Of a stretch of 7,663 nt of DNA, positions 1 to 7,663 are shown piece by piece. Origin of the DNA: Myxococcales bacterium. GTDB lineage: Bacteria > Myxococcota > Myxococcia > Myxococcales > Anaeromyxobacteraceae. The notes under the pieces are model-generated. The model was not told the DNA's origin, searched no databases, and saw nothing but the letters and a program-made list of their open reading frames with translations. Made by a program: the position numbers and the translations under genes. The stretch spans positions 1 through 7,663 of the forward strand of contig JAJYAW010000129.1 of NCBI GenBank assembly GCA_021779335.1. Direction: 5' to 3'. Positions within the stretch are counted from its first letter, which is position 1. Every line of letters begins with the position of its first letter.

Positions 1-171
1 CTGGAGGCGCTCGAGGCGCTGGCCGCGGCCGAGCCGCCGGCGCCGGAGCCCTCCAACCTCCTGGAGCGGGCCAGGCGGGCCGTGGCCGGCGACGGGCGCT
101 GCGGCGCCGGGGACATCGCCCGGCAGGGGATCGCCGAGCTGCAGGCGCTCCACCGCGGGGCGCTCCGGTAG
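1..171 (+). CDS. 3' end of an unrecognised protein gene (partial)
   Basis: An open frame enters at base 1 and ends at TAG 169-171, leaving the last 56 residues of a protein whose start is outside the window. Every sense codon ends in G or C, matching the real genes downstream and supporting coding. The fragment begins with an Ala/Glu/Leu-rich stretch and a Pro-rich linker (around EPPAPEPS). A probable amphipathic helical end follows (SNLLERARRAVAG, then DIARQGIAELQALHRGALR). It has one cysteine (in DGRCG) and no motif that I can tie to a family. It lies 54 bp upstream of tag on the same strand, separated by a GC-rich tandem repeat and hairpin, so co-transcription is uncertain. Function unknown; the reading frame is supported by codon use only. 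Confidence 0.6.
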   Translation: MEALEALAAAEPPAPEPSNLLERARRAVAGDGRCGAGDIARQGIAELQALHRGALR

Positions 172-174
172 CCT

Positions 175-208
175 GGCGCCGCGGCCGGCGCGGCGCCGCG
201 GCCGGCGC
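175..208. repeat. Exact 17-bp GC-only tandem duplication
   Basis: The 17-bp unit GGCGCCGCGGCCGGCGC occurs twice head to tail, at 175-191 and 192-208, with no mismatch. It contains only G and C and lies in the short gap between the first partial gene and tag. The unit is rich in internal dyads (GGCGCC, CCGCGG, CGGCCG). Slippage in self-pairing DNA is a simple explanation for the duplication. Confidence 0.9.
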
Positions 209-210
209 CG
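191..210 (+). terminator. Candidate hairpin terminator after the upstream gene
   Basis: Bases 191-198 (CGGCGCCG) pair perfectly with 203-210 (CGGCGCCG) around a 4-nt loop, giving an 8-bp all-GC stem 20 bp after the upstream stop codon. No T tract follows, so it is not a canonical intrinsic terminator. It may act as a pause site, as 3'-end protection, or be only a by-product of the tandem repeat. Confidence 0.3.
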
Positions 211-225
211 GGCTAGAGAGGACGG

Positions 226-855
226 ATGGCCCCCACCCTGGCGACCTTCCCCGACGGCGGCCGGCGCTGCAGCTGGTGCGCCGCCGCCCCCGAGTACGTC
301 GCCTACCACGACGAGGAGTGGGGCCGCCCCGTCACCGACGAGGTGCGGCTCTTCGAGAAGCTCTGCCTGGAGGGGTTCCAGGCCGGCCTCTCCTGGCTCA
401 CCATCCTGCGCAAGCGCCCCGCCTTCCGGCGCGCCTTCGCCGGCTTCGAGCCGGCCGCGGTGGCCCGCTTCGGGGCCCGCGACGTGGCGCGGCTGCTGGC
501 CGACGAGGGGATCGTGCGCCACCGCGGCAAGATCGAGGCGGCCATCGGGAACGCCCGGGCCATGGCGGCGCTCGTCGAGGCCGAGGGGTCGCTGGCCCGG
601 CTCGCCTGGCGCCACGAGCCGCCCGCCTCGGCGCGGCCGCGGCGGGTGACGCCCGCGGCGCTGCGCGGGCTCACCGAGACGGCCGAGTCGCGGGCGCTCT
701 CGCGGGCGCTCAAGGGCTACGGCTTCCGCTTCGTCGGGCCCACCACGGTCTACGCCTTCATGCAGGCCATGGGGCTGGTGGACGACCACCTGGAGGGGTG
801 CCAGGCGCGCGCCGGGGTGGAGGCGGCGCGGCGGCGGCTGGTCCGGCCCGGCTGA
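226..855 (+). CDS. tag: DNA-3-methyladenine glycosylase I
   Basis: This 209-residue protein is a Tag-type base-excision repair glycosylase. The family hydrolyses the N-glycosidic bond of 3-methyladenine in alkylated DNA, leaving an abasic site in the cytosol/nucleoid. The family landmarks are all visible. C15 (RCSWC) and H28 (AYHDEEWG) are spaced as in the E. coli enzyme, and H188 and C192 (DDHLEGC) complete the structural zinc site. Y27, E49 and W57 (in CLEGFQAGLSWLTILRKR) match the E. coli base-recognition residues Y16, E38 and W46. The helix-hairpin-helix glycosylase core fills the middle. It is slightly longer than E. coli Tag (187 aa) because of about 11 extra N-terminal residues and a short Arg-rich C-terminus. 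ATG 226 is preceded by AGAGAGGA (215-222), a close-set Shine-Dalgarno. A TAGAGA hexamer also sits exactly 6 nt before the ATG. It converges on topA, and no Ada-type regulator is in view. Confidence 0.96.
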   Translation: MAPTLATFPDGGRRCSWCAAAPEYVAYHDEEWGRPVTDEVRLFEKLCLEGFQAGLSWLTILRKRPAFRRAFAGFEPAAVARFGARDVARLLADEGIVRHRGKIEAAIGNARAMAALVEAEGSLARLAWRHEPPASARPRRVTPAALRGLTETAESRALSRALKGYGFRFVGPTTVYAFMQAMGLVDDHLEGCQARAGVEAARRRLVRPG

Positions 856-859
856 GGCC

Positions 860-885
860 GGCCCTCCGCGCCGTCGGAGCTGGCC
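860..885. terminator. Candidate bidirectional hairpin between tag and topA
   Basis: Only 45 bp separate the convergent stop codons of tag and topA. Within them, GGCC plus CTCCG (860-868) can pair with CGGAG (875-879) and GGCC (882-885), with a 2-nt bulge and a 6-nt loop. It could serve both strands. There is no T run on either side, so the call rests on position and pairing only. Confidence 0.3.
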
Positions 886-900
886 CGCCCTCGCCCAGGA

Positions 901-3669
901 TCAGGAGGCCGTGCGGCGCTTCCCGGCGCCCCCGCGCACGGCCGGGGGCTTCTTCGCCCTGGGTGCCCTGGCGGTCCTGGGCGCCTTGGCCGGCCTGGGC
1001 GCCTTCGGCGGCCTCGGCGCCTCGGGCGCGGCCCCTCCCTCCGCCGCGGCCCGCTTGCCGGCCTTCGGGGCCCCGGAGGCCCTGGCCGCCCTGGCGCCGC
1101 GCGCCGGGCGCTGCCCCTTCCTGGCCGCGCGGAGCGCCGCCTTCTGCTGCCCCTCCGGGGAGGCCACGTACTCGCGCCGCTCCGCCATGAGCTCGGCCAC
1201 CCGCTCCGGGGTGAGGTCGGCCGGGTCGTCGCCGCGCTTCAGCGAGGCGTTGGTCTCGCCGTCGGTGAGGTAGAGGCCGAACTTGCCCTCCTTGAGGACC
1301 ACCTTCTTGCCGCTGACGGGGTCCTCGGGGAAGGTGGCCAGCGGCGGCTTGGGCTGGCCGCGGCCGCGGAACTGCTTCGGCTGCTTGAAGATCTCCAGCG
1401 CCTGCGGCAGGTCGATGGTGAGGACCACGGCGTCGTCCACCCCGCCGAGGTTGCGGCTCTCCTTGCCCATGGTGAGGTAGGGGCCGAACTTGCCGTAGCA
1501 GGCGCGCACCTCCTCGCCGCCGGGGCCGGCGCCGAGGAGGCGGGGCAGGGCGAGGAGCTGGAGCGCCTGCGCCAGGGTCACGCTGGCCGGCTCCATGGTC
1601 TTGAGGAGCGACTGGGTCTTCTGCGGCTTCTCCCCGTCCTTGGCCTCGCCGAGCTGCACGTAGGGGCCGAAGCGCCCCTCCTTCACGTGGATCGGGAGGC
1701 CGCTGGCCGGGTCGACGCCGAGCAGGCGGCCGCCCCGCGGGGTCGAGAGGATCTTGAGCGCCACCTCGGCGGTGAGCTCGTCGGGGGCCAGCTTCTCCGG
1801 GATGGGGGCGGTGTCCTCGCCGCGCTTGAGGTACGGGCCGAAGCGGCCCACCCGCGCCAGGATCTCCACGCCCTGCGCGTCGTGGCCGATGACCAGGCGG
1901 TTCAGCCCCGCCGCGTCGGCCTTCTCGAGCGCCCCGGCCACCAGCCGCTGCAGGCCGGTGTGCTTGCCGTCGCCGAACCAGAAGCCCTTGAGGAAGTCGA
2001 GCTTGGCGCGCTGCCGGCCGGCGATCTCGTCGAGCTCGTCCTCCATCTCGGCGGTGAAGGCGTAGTCGACGAGCTCGCCGAAGTGCTGCTCCAGCAGGGC
2101 CACCACCACGAAGGCCACCCAGTCCGGCACCAGGGCCTGGCCCTTCTTCCAGACGTAGCGCGCCGCCAGGGAGCCCATGATGCTGGCGTAGGTGGAGGGC
2201 CGGCCGATGCCCAGCTCCTCCAGCCGCTTCACCAGCGAGGCCTCGGTGTAGCGGGCCGGCGGGGTGGTGGCGTGGCCGCCCGGGGCGATGCCGGCCACCG
2301 GCACCTGGGCGCCCTGGGCCAGCGGCGGCAGCGGCGACTCCTGGTCGTCGAGGGCCGCCTCGGGATCGTCGGAGCCCTCCACGTAGGCCCGCAGGAAGCC
2401 CGGGAAGACGATGGTGCGGCCGGAGGCGCCGAACTCGCACCGCTCGCCGTTCGCGCCGCCGGCCTCCAGCCTCACGCCGAGCGACTCGCCCTCGGCGTCG
2501 GCCATCTGCGAGGCGATGGTCCGCTTCCAGATCAGCTCGTAGAGCTTGAGCTCGCCGCCGGCGAGCTCCCCCTGCAGCGACTCGGGCGTGCGGAAGGCGT
2601 CGCCGGCCGGCCGGACGGCCTCGTGGGCCTCCTGGGCGTTCTTGGACTTCCTGGCGTAGGTGCGCGGCTGCGCCGGCAGGAACCGCGCGCCGAAGAGCTC
2701 GCCGATCTGGGCGCGGGCCGCAGCGACGGCGGTGGCCGAGAGCGTGGTGCTGTCGGTGCGCATGTAGGTGATGTAGCCGCGCTCGTAGAGCCCCTGCGCC
2801 AGCCGCATGACCTGCTGGGCCGAGAGCCTGAGCTTGCGCCCCCCCTCCTGCTGCAGCGTGGAGGTGATGAAGGGGGGCTTGGGGCTGGAGCGGTAGGGCT
2901 TGCGCTCGAGCGAGCGGACCGTGAACGGGCGGCCGGCCAGCGAGGCGGCCAGGGCGCGGGCGGCGGCCTCGTCGAGGAGGCGGGCCTCGCCGGTGAGCCT
3001 GCCCTGCTCGTCGAAGTCCTTGCCGCTGGCGACGCGGCGGCCGTCCACCGCCACCAGGGTGGACTCGAAGGCGGGCGAGGTCGGGTGGCTGGCCTTCAGG
3101 TCCCAGTAGCTCGCCGAGCGGAAGCGCATCCGCTCCAGCTCGCGGAGCACCACCAGGCGCGTGGCCGGCGACTGGACGCGGCCGGCGGAGAGCCGCCCCT
3201 GCACCTTGCGCCACAGCACCGGCGAGACCTCGAAGCCGTAGAGCCGGTCCAGGACGCGGCGCGCCTCCTGCGCGTCCACCAGCCCCTGGTCCAGGTCGCG
3301 GGTCTGCGTCACCGCGTCGGTGATGGCCTTCCTGGTGATCTCGTTGAAGACCATGCGCCGGACCGGGACGCGCGGCTTGAGCCGGTCCATGAGGTGCCAG
3401 GCGATGGCCTCGCCCTCGCGGTCCTCGTCGGTGGCGAGGTAGAGCGTCGAGGCCCCCTTGAGCGCCTCCTTGAGCGACCGCACCACGTCCGGCTTGGTCA
3501 CCACGTAGGTGAGCGCGAAGTCGTTCTCCACGTCCACGCCGGGCCCGCTGGGCGGCAGGTCGACGATGTGGCCGATGGAGGCCAGGACCTTGTAGTCGGG
3601 GCCGAGGTACTTCTCGATGGTCTTGGCCTTGGCCGGCGACTCGACGATGACGAGGGACTTTCCGCTCAT
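901..3669 (-). CDS. topA: DNA topoisomerase I (type IA, omega protein)
   Basis: The 922-residue type IA topoisomerase relaxes negative supercoils by a transient 5'-phosphotyrosine single-strand break. The N-terminal Toprim domain shows KSLVIVESPAKAKT with the catalytic Glu at E10, and TDEDREGE carrying D81, D83 and E85 for Mg2+. The active-site tyrosine is Y302 in GYITYMRTDST, followed by R304. The cleavage/strand-passage core runs to roughly residue 565. The C-terminal part has four Topo_C-type repeats, marked by GRFGPY (608-613), GRFGPY (665-670), GKFGPY (726-731) and GKFGLY (795-800). No CxxC zinc fingers are present, unlike E. coli TopA. Residues from about 851 form an Ala/Lys/Arg/Pro tail. 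This layout resembles mycobacterial TopA. I chose ATG 3669 because MSGKSLVIVES is where the family starts. The frame opens further to a TTG at 3708, but that TTG is part of a perfect -35 box. There is no clear Shine-Dalgarno before ATG 3669. The gene is divergent from ettA and convergent with tag. Confidence 0.97.
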   Translation of the reverse strand: MSGKSLVIVESPAKAKTIEKYLGPDYKVLASIGHIVDLPPSGPGVDVENDFALTYVVTKPDVVRSLKEALKGASTLYLATDEDREGEAIAWHLMDRLKPRVPVRRMVFNEITRKAITDAVTQTRDLDQGLVDAQEARRVLDRLYGFEVSPVLWRKVQGRLSAGRVQSPATRLVVLRELERMRFRSASYWDLKASHPTSPAFESTLVAVDGRRVASGKDFDEQGRLTGEARLLDEAAARALAASLAGRPFTVRSLERKPYRSSPKPPFITSTLQQEGGRKLRLSAQQVMRLAQGLYERGYITYMRTDSTTLSATAVAAARAQIGELFGARFLPAQPRTYARKSKNAQEAHEAVRPAGDAFRTPESLQGELAGGELKLYELIWKRTIASQMADAEGESLGVRLEAGGANGERCEFGASGRTIVFPGFLRAYVEGSDDPEAALDDQESPLPPLAQGAQVPVAGIAPGGHATTPPARYTEASLVKRLEELGIGRPSTYASIMGSLAARYVWKKGQALVPDWVAFVVVALLEQHFGELVDYAFTAEMEDELDEIAGRQRAKLDFLKGFWFGDGKHTGLQRLVAGALEKADAAGLNRLVIGHDAQGVEILARVGRFGPYLKRGEDTAPIPEKLAPDELTAEVALKILSTPRGGRLLGVDPASGLPIHVKEGRFGPYVQLGEAKDGEKPQKTQSLLKTMEPASVTLAQALQLLALPRLLGAGPGGEEVRACYGKFGPYLTMGKESRNLGGVDDAVVLTIDLPQALEIFKQPKQFRGRGQPKPPLATFPEDPVSGKKVVLKEGKFGLYLTDGETNASLKRGDDPADLTPERVAELMAERREYVASPEGQQKAALRAARKGQRPARGARAARASGAPKAGKRAAAEGGAAPEAPRPPKAPRPAKAPRTARAPRAKKPPAVRGGAGKRRTAS
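952..1023 (-). repeat. Hexapeptide repeat in the basic tail of TopA
   Basis: TopA residues 883-906 read as four consecutive six-residue units of the form xAPRxx: EAPRPP, KAPRPA, KAPRTA, RAPRAK. At DNA level this is four degenerate 18-bp units on the minus strand. The Ala/Pro/Arg/Lys composition predicts an extended, positively charged DNA-contacting tail. Copy number could vary between related strains. Confidence 0.8.
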
Positions 3670-3678
3670 TGGCCGGGA

Positions 3679-3708
3679 CCGATAAGGGCTGGCCGGGGGT
3701 GCTGTCAA
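3679..3708 (-). promoter_or_regulatory. Candidate sigma-70 promoter of topA
   Basis: Read on the minus strand, a consensus -35 box TTGACA lies at 3708-3703. After 17 nt comes TTATCG (3685-3680), or after 18 nt TATCGG (3684-3679), as a partial -10. A start about 6-7 nt beyond the -10 would fall near 3672, leaving only a few bases before ATG 3669. topA mRNA would then be leaderless or nearly so, which fits the lack of a Shine-Dalgarno. The -35 is strong; the -10 is weak. Confidence 0.55.
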
Positions 3709-3807
3709 GCAGGCTCAGGTAATAAGGAGTGGCCCGGGCCGTGCCGGCGGGGTGGGAAAGGGCAGGAGATCCGGCCGGTTCTGGTGGTTCCCGGCGCGCC
3801 GCGAGGG

Positions 3808-3813
3808 TAGACT
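3808..3813 (+). promoter_or_regulatory. Possible -10 box for ettA
   Basis: TAGACT is the best -10-like hexamer in the 150 bp before ettA and would give a leader of roughly 40 nt. No good -35 lies at the right spacing, so this is a weak call made on the hexamer alone. The start codon itself is preceded by a GAAGAG stretch (3849-3854), a poor Shine-Dalgarno. Confidence 0.25.
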
Positions 3814-3858
3814 CCCGCCCCTTCGCACGCCCGACCTCCCGCCGCACCGAAGAGCGCC

Positions 3859-5523
<1,665 letters not shown>

Positions 5524-5570
5524 CCGACCGGGGCGGGCCGGCGGCGCATGCCGCGCGGCGCGAGGTGGCC

Positions 5571-5582
5571 TATGGTCCGGTC
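5571..5582 (+). promoter_or_regulatory. Possible -10 / leaderless start element of the DUF421 gene
   Basis: TATGGT (5571-5576) sits 6 nt before ATG 5583, the spacing expected when transcription starts at the start codon. No Shine-Dalgarno and no clear -35 are present. The stretch through the start codon differs at only three of 15 positions from the one before polB (7473-7487). It would give this gene its own promoter, separate from ettA. Confidence 0.45.
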
Positions 5583-6128
5583 ATGGCCCACCTCTTCACG
5601 CCCGAGACCCCCGCCCTCTTCCTCGTCCTCCGCTCCGTCGTCGTCTACGGCTTCCTGCTCCTCGCGCTCCGGGTGGCCGGCCGGCGGGAGCTCGCGCAGA
5701 TGACCAGCTTCGACCTGGTGCTCCTGCTGGTCATCTCCAACGCGGTCCAGAACTCCATCAACGCCGGCGACAACTCCCTCGGCGGCGGGCTCATCAGCGC
5801 GGTGACGCTGCTGCTCCTGAACTGGGGCGTGGGGTTCGCCACCTGGCGCTGGCGCCGGGTGGAGCGGCTGGTGCAGGGGCGGCCCATCCGCATCGTGACC
5901 GACGGGCAGGTCCACCTCGGCGCGCTGCGCCGGGAGCTGCTCACGCTCGAGGAGCTCCGCTCCGCGCTGCGCAAGCAGGGGATCCTGCGCATCAGCGACT
6001 GCCGGCGGGTGGTGCTCGAGCCCGACGGCACGCTCTCGGCCGTCCGCATGGACGTGGAGCAGCTGTCGCCCGGCGAGCTGGCCCACCCGCAGCGCCACTT
6101 CCGGGCCACCGAGGGGAGCGCGGGCTGA
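5583..6128 (+). CDS. DUF421 / YetF-type small membrane protein
   Basis: This is a 181-residue inner-membrane protein of the DUF421 family (YetF/YcaP-like), whose biochemical role is not established. Hydrophobic segments lie at about residues 11-30, 43-60 and 66-86. The family core GRRELAQMTSFDLVLLL (33-49), followed by ISNAVQN (51-57), joins the first two. After the basic WRWRRVERL boundary comes a soluble C-terminal domain with the typical LRKQGI and VVLEPDGTLSA elements. Chain length is normal for the family. ATG 5583 is chosen because it places the first membrane segment at the N-terminus. Open frame continues far upstream but overlaps ettA as a GC-driven artefact. It follows ettA by 59 bp and could be partly co-transcribed, but it carries its own start-proximal -10-like box. 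A duplicated in-frame stop codon follows it. The family call is firm; the function is unknown. Confidence 0.9.
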   Translation: MAHLFTPETPALFLVLRSVVVYGFLLLALRVAGRRELAQMTSFDLVLLLVISNAVQNSINAGDNSLGGGLISAVTLLLLNWGVGFATWRWRRVERLVQGRPIRIVTDGQVHLGALRRELLTLEELRSALRKQGILRISDCRRVVLEPDGTLSAVRMDVEQLSPGELAHPQRHFRATEGSAG

Positions 6129-6137
6129 GCGGGCTGA
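6120..6137 (+). repeat. 9-bp tandem duplication of the DUF421 stop codon
   Basis: GCGGGCTGA is present twice in a row (6120-6128 and 6129-6137). The unit is three codons (Ala-Gly-stop), so the duplication supplies a second in-frame TGA three codons after the real one. A partial third copy (GCG) follows. It is probably a slippage product. Confidence 0.85.
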
Positions 6138-6188
6138 GCGGCCGCCCCGGCTCCCCCGGCCGGGCGGGCGGGGCGCGAGCCCGGGCGC

Positions 6189-6211
6189 TATAACGAGGGG
6201 TCGGACGGAGG
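6189..6211 (+). promoter_or_regulatory. -10 box and Shine-Dalgarno of the aldo/keto reductase gene
   Basis: TATAAC (6189-6194) is a five-of-six -10 hexamer standing out in an otherwise nearly AT-free gap. It is followed by GGAGG (6207-6211) four nt before ATG 6216. Transcription would begin near 6201, leaving a leader of about 15 nt. No convincing -35 is visible at 17 nt spacing. A GCCCGGGC palindrome (6179-6186) abuts the -10 and could be an operator, though such palindromes are common at this GC content. Confidence 0.5.
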
Positions 6212-6215
6212 CCAC

Positions 6216-7181
<966 letters not shown>

Positions 7182-7197
7182 CCCGCTCGCCGACCGT

Positions 7198-7398
7198 CTA
7201 GCGCGCCGGGGCGTCCGCCGGCGCGAGCGCCTGGCGGGTCGCCTCGTGGGCCTTCCAGCGGGCGCGGTAGTCCTCGGTGAGCTCCTCCGGCTTCGGGTAG
7301 ACGTCGCCCCAGCCGACCACCTCGCCGCAGAGGATGCACTGGTGCAGCCCGCCCGGGACTTCGCGGACCCACTGGACGTGGTGGAGGCACATCGGCAC
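7198..7398 (-). CDS. Small Cys/His protein of unknown function (66 aa)
   Basis: I do not recognise a named family. The 66-residue product starts PMCLHHVQW and contains HQCILCGEVVGWGDVYPKP near the middle. C4, H6/H7, H19, C21 and C24 could make a small metal (zinc) site, rather like half of a zinc ribbon. The C-terminal third is a charged helix (ELTEDYRARWKAHEATRQ) ending in an Ala/Pro tail. Nearly all codons end in G or C, and the residue mix is not the Arg/Ala/Pro/Gly mix of spurious frames here, so I consider it real. The start is GTG 7398 or ATG 7392. An in-frame TAG lies just upstream (7410-7408), so it cannot be longer. No Shine-Dalgarno is seen, but TAGATC lies exactly 6 nt before the GTG, favouring GTG 7398. 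It is divergent from polB and convergent with the reductase gene. Confidence 0.72.
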   Translation of the reverse strand: MPMCLHHVQWVREVPGGLHQCILCGEVVGWGDVYPKPEELTEDYRARWKAHEATRQALAPADAPAR

Positions 7399-7433
7399 GT
7401 GGAGGATCTAGCCCGGGCGGCCGGCCGCGCCAG

Positions 7434-7458
7434 CGCCGGTGGGGTGGTGCCGCCGGCG
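7434..7458. promoter_or_regulatory. Hairpin/dyad upstream of polB
   Basis: Bases 7434-7442 can pair with 7450-7458 (core CGCCGG with CCGGCG, one G-T wobble, 7-nt loop) in the 86-bp gap between the divergent 66-aa gene and polB. It ends 14 bp before the polB -10-like box, where an operator would fit. It does not look like a LexA box, which matters because E. coli polB is SOS-controlled. At this GC content it may be chance. Confidence 0.3.
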
Positions 7459-7472
7459 ACGGCCCCCTCGTG

Positions 7473-7484
7473 TAGGGTGCGGTC
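7473..7484 (+). promoter_or_regulatory. Possible -10 / leaderless start element of polB
   Basis: TAGGGT (7473-7478) lies 6 nt before GTG 7485, and its TAG is also an in-frame stop, so the gene cannot start upstream. The layout mirrors that before the DUF421 gene. AGGG (7474-7477) could alternatively be read as a weak Shine-Dalgarno with a 7-nt spacer. No -35 is evident. Confidence 0.45.
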
Positions 7485-7663
7485 GTGCTCGAGGTGAGCG
7501 GGTTCATCGTCTCGGCCTGGGAGGAGCGGCCGCGCGGCGCGGCGGCGCGGCGCCTGCTGGCCACCGGGCGGCTCGAGGACGGGCGCAGCTTCGCCCTCGT
7601 GCTGCCCGCGCCGGCGCCGGCGGTCTACGTCGCACCGGCCGACGCGCCGCGCGCCCTCGGGCT
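7485..7663 (+). CDS. polB: DNA polymerase II, B family (N-terminal fragment)
   Basis: The first 59 codons of a gene running off the window. The peptide contains GFIVSAWEERPRG, then LLATGRLEDGRSFALVLP, then VYVAPADAPRA. As I recall it, this lines up with the E. coli PolB N-terminus (GFILTRHWRDTPQG, WLAT, VAFIPADQVPRA) in order and spacing. DNA polymerase II is a proofreading B-family enzyme used in damage-tolerant synthesis and replication restart. Only the N-terminal domain is visible here; the exonuclease and polymerase motifs would lie beyond the edge. GTG 7485 is preferred because of an in-frame TAG at 7473-7475 and the -10-like box; GTG 7494 is the alternative. The identification rests on a short, fairly convincing stretch. 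Confidence 0.75.
   Translation, partial: MLEVSGFIVSAWEERPRGAAARRLLATGRLEDGRSFALVLPAPAPAVYVAPADAPRALG

Noticed and set aside
3724..3743. A strong Shine-Dalgarno-like AAGGAG followed by GTG, suggesting a leader peptide before ettA
   Set aside because: The spacing (11 nt) is long, and the frame has no stop before it runs into ettA out of frame, so it does not define a short peptide.
758..3847. A 1029-codon open frame on the minus strand overlapping topA, and a 707-codon plus-strand frame opposite it (1687-3810)
   Set aside because: Both overlap the unambiguous topA gene. They translate to Arg/Gly/Ala/Pro- or Leu/Ala/Gly/Val-rich low-complexity proteins with no motifs, as expected when GC-rich codons suppress stops in other frames.
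5541..5559. Hairpin/palindrome GCGGC-GCAT-GCCGC after ettA as a terminator
   Set aside because: It has only a 5-bp stem and no T tract. GC palindromes of this size are expected by chance here.

Overview
The window is very GC-rich and codon third positions are almost all G or C in every gene. Gene content and style fit a high-GC Myxococcota/deltaproteobacterial chromosome; an Anaeromyxobacter-like organism is my best guess, but this is inference from composition and protein flavour, not from a database match. It looks like ordinary core chromosome. I see no insertion sequence, integrase, tRNA, rRNA, CRISPR array, toxin-antitoxin pair or defence cassette, and I found no convincing new multi-gene system.

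Layout: (1) positions 1-171 hold the 3' end of an unrecognised plus-strand gene. An exact 17-bp GC-only tandem duplication follows. (2) 226-855 (+) is DNA-3-methyladenine glycosylase I (tag). (3) 901-3669 (-) is DNA topoisomerase I (topA), convergent with tag. Its C-terminal half has zinc-free repeats and a basic tail, as in the mycobacterial-type enzyme. (4) A 189-bp divergent intergenic region separates topA from 3859-5523 (+), the ABC-F ribosome factor EttA. (5) 5583-6128 (+) is a small DUF421/YetF-type membrane protein. (6) 6216-7181 (+) is an aldo/keto reductase with its own -10 box and Shine-Dalgarno. (7) 7198-7398 (-) is a 66-residue Cys/His protein of unknown function, convergent with the reductase. 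(8) From 7485 (+) to the window end is the start of a B-family DNA polymerase II (polB).

The genes do not form one pathway. Two are DNA-repair genes (tag; polB for damage-tolerant synthesis), one controls supercoiling (topA) and one controls translation under low energy (ettA). Strand switches and separate promoter-like elements suggest mostly independent transcription units; only ettA and the DUF421 gene could plausibly be co-transcribed.

The most interesting non-coding signal is a recurring arrangement at start codons. A TA-starting hexamer lies exactly 6 nt before the start codons of tag, the DUF421 gene, the 66-aa gene and polB. The 15-nt stretches ending in the DUF421 and polB start codons are almost identical. 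This is the geometry expected for leaderless transcripts. topA has a perfect TTGACA -35 box positioned to start transcription almost at its ATG.
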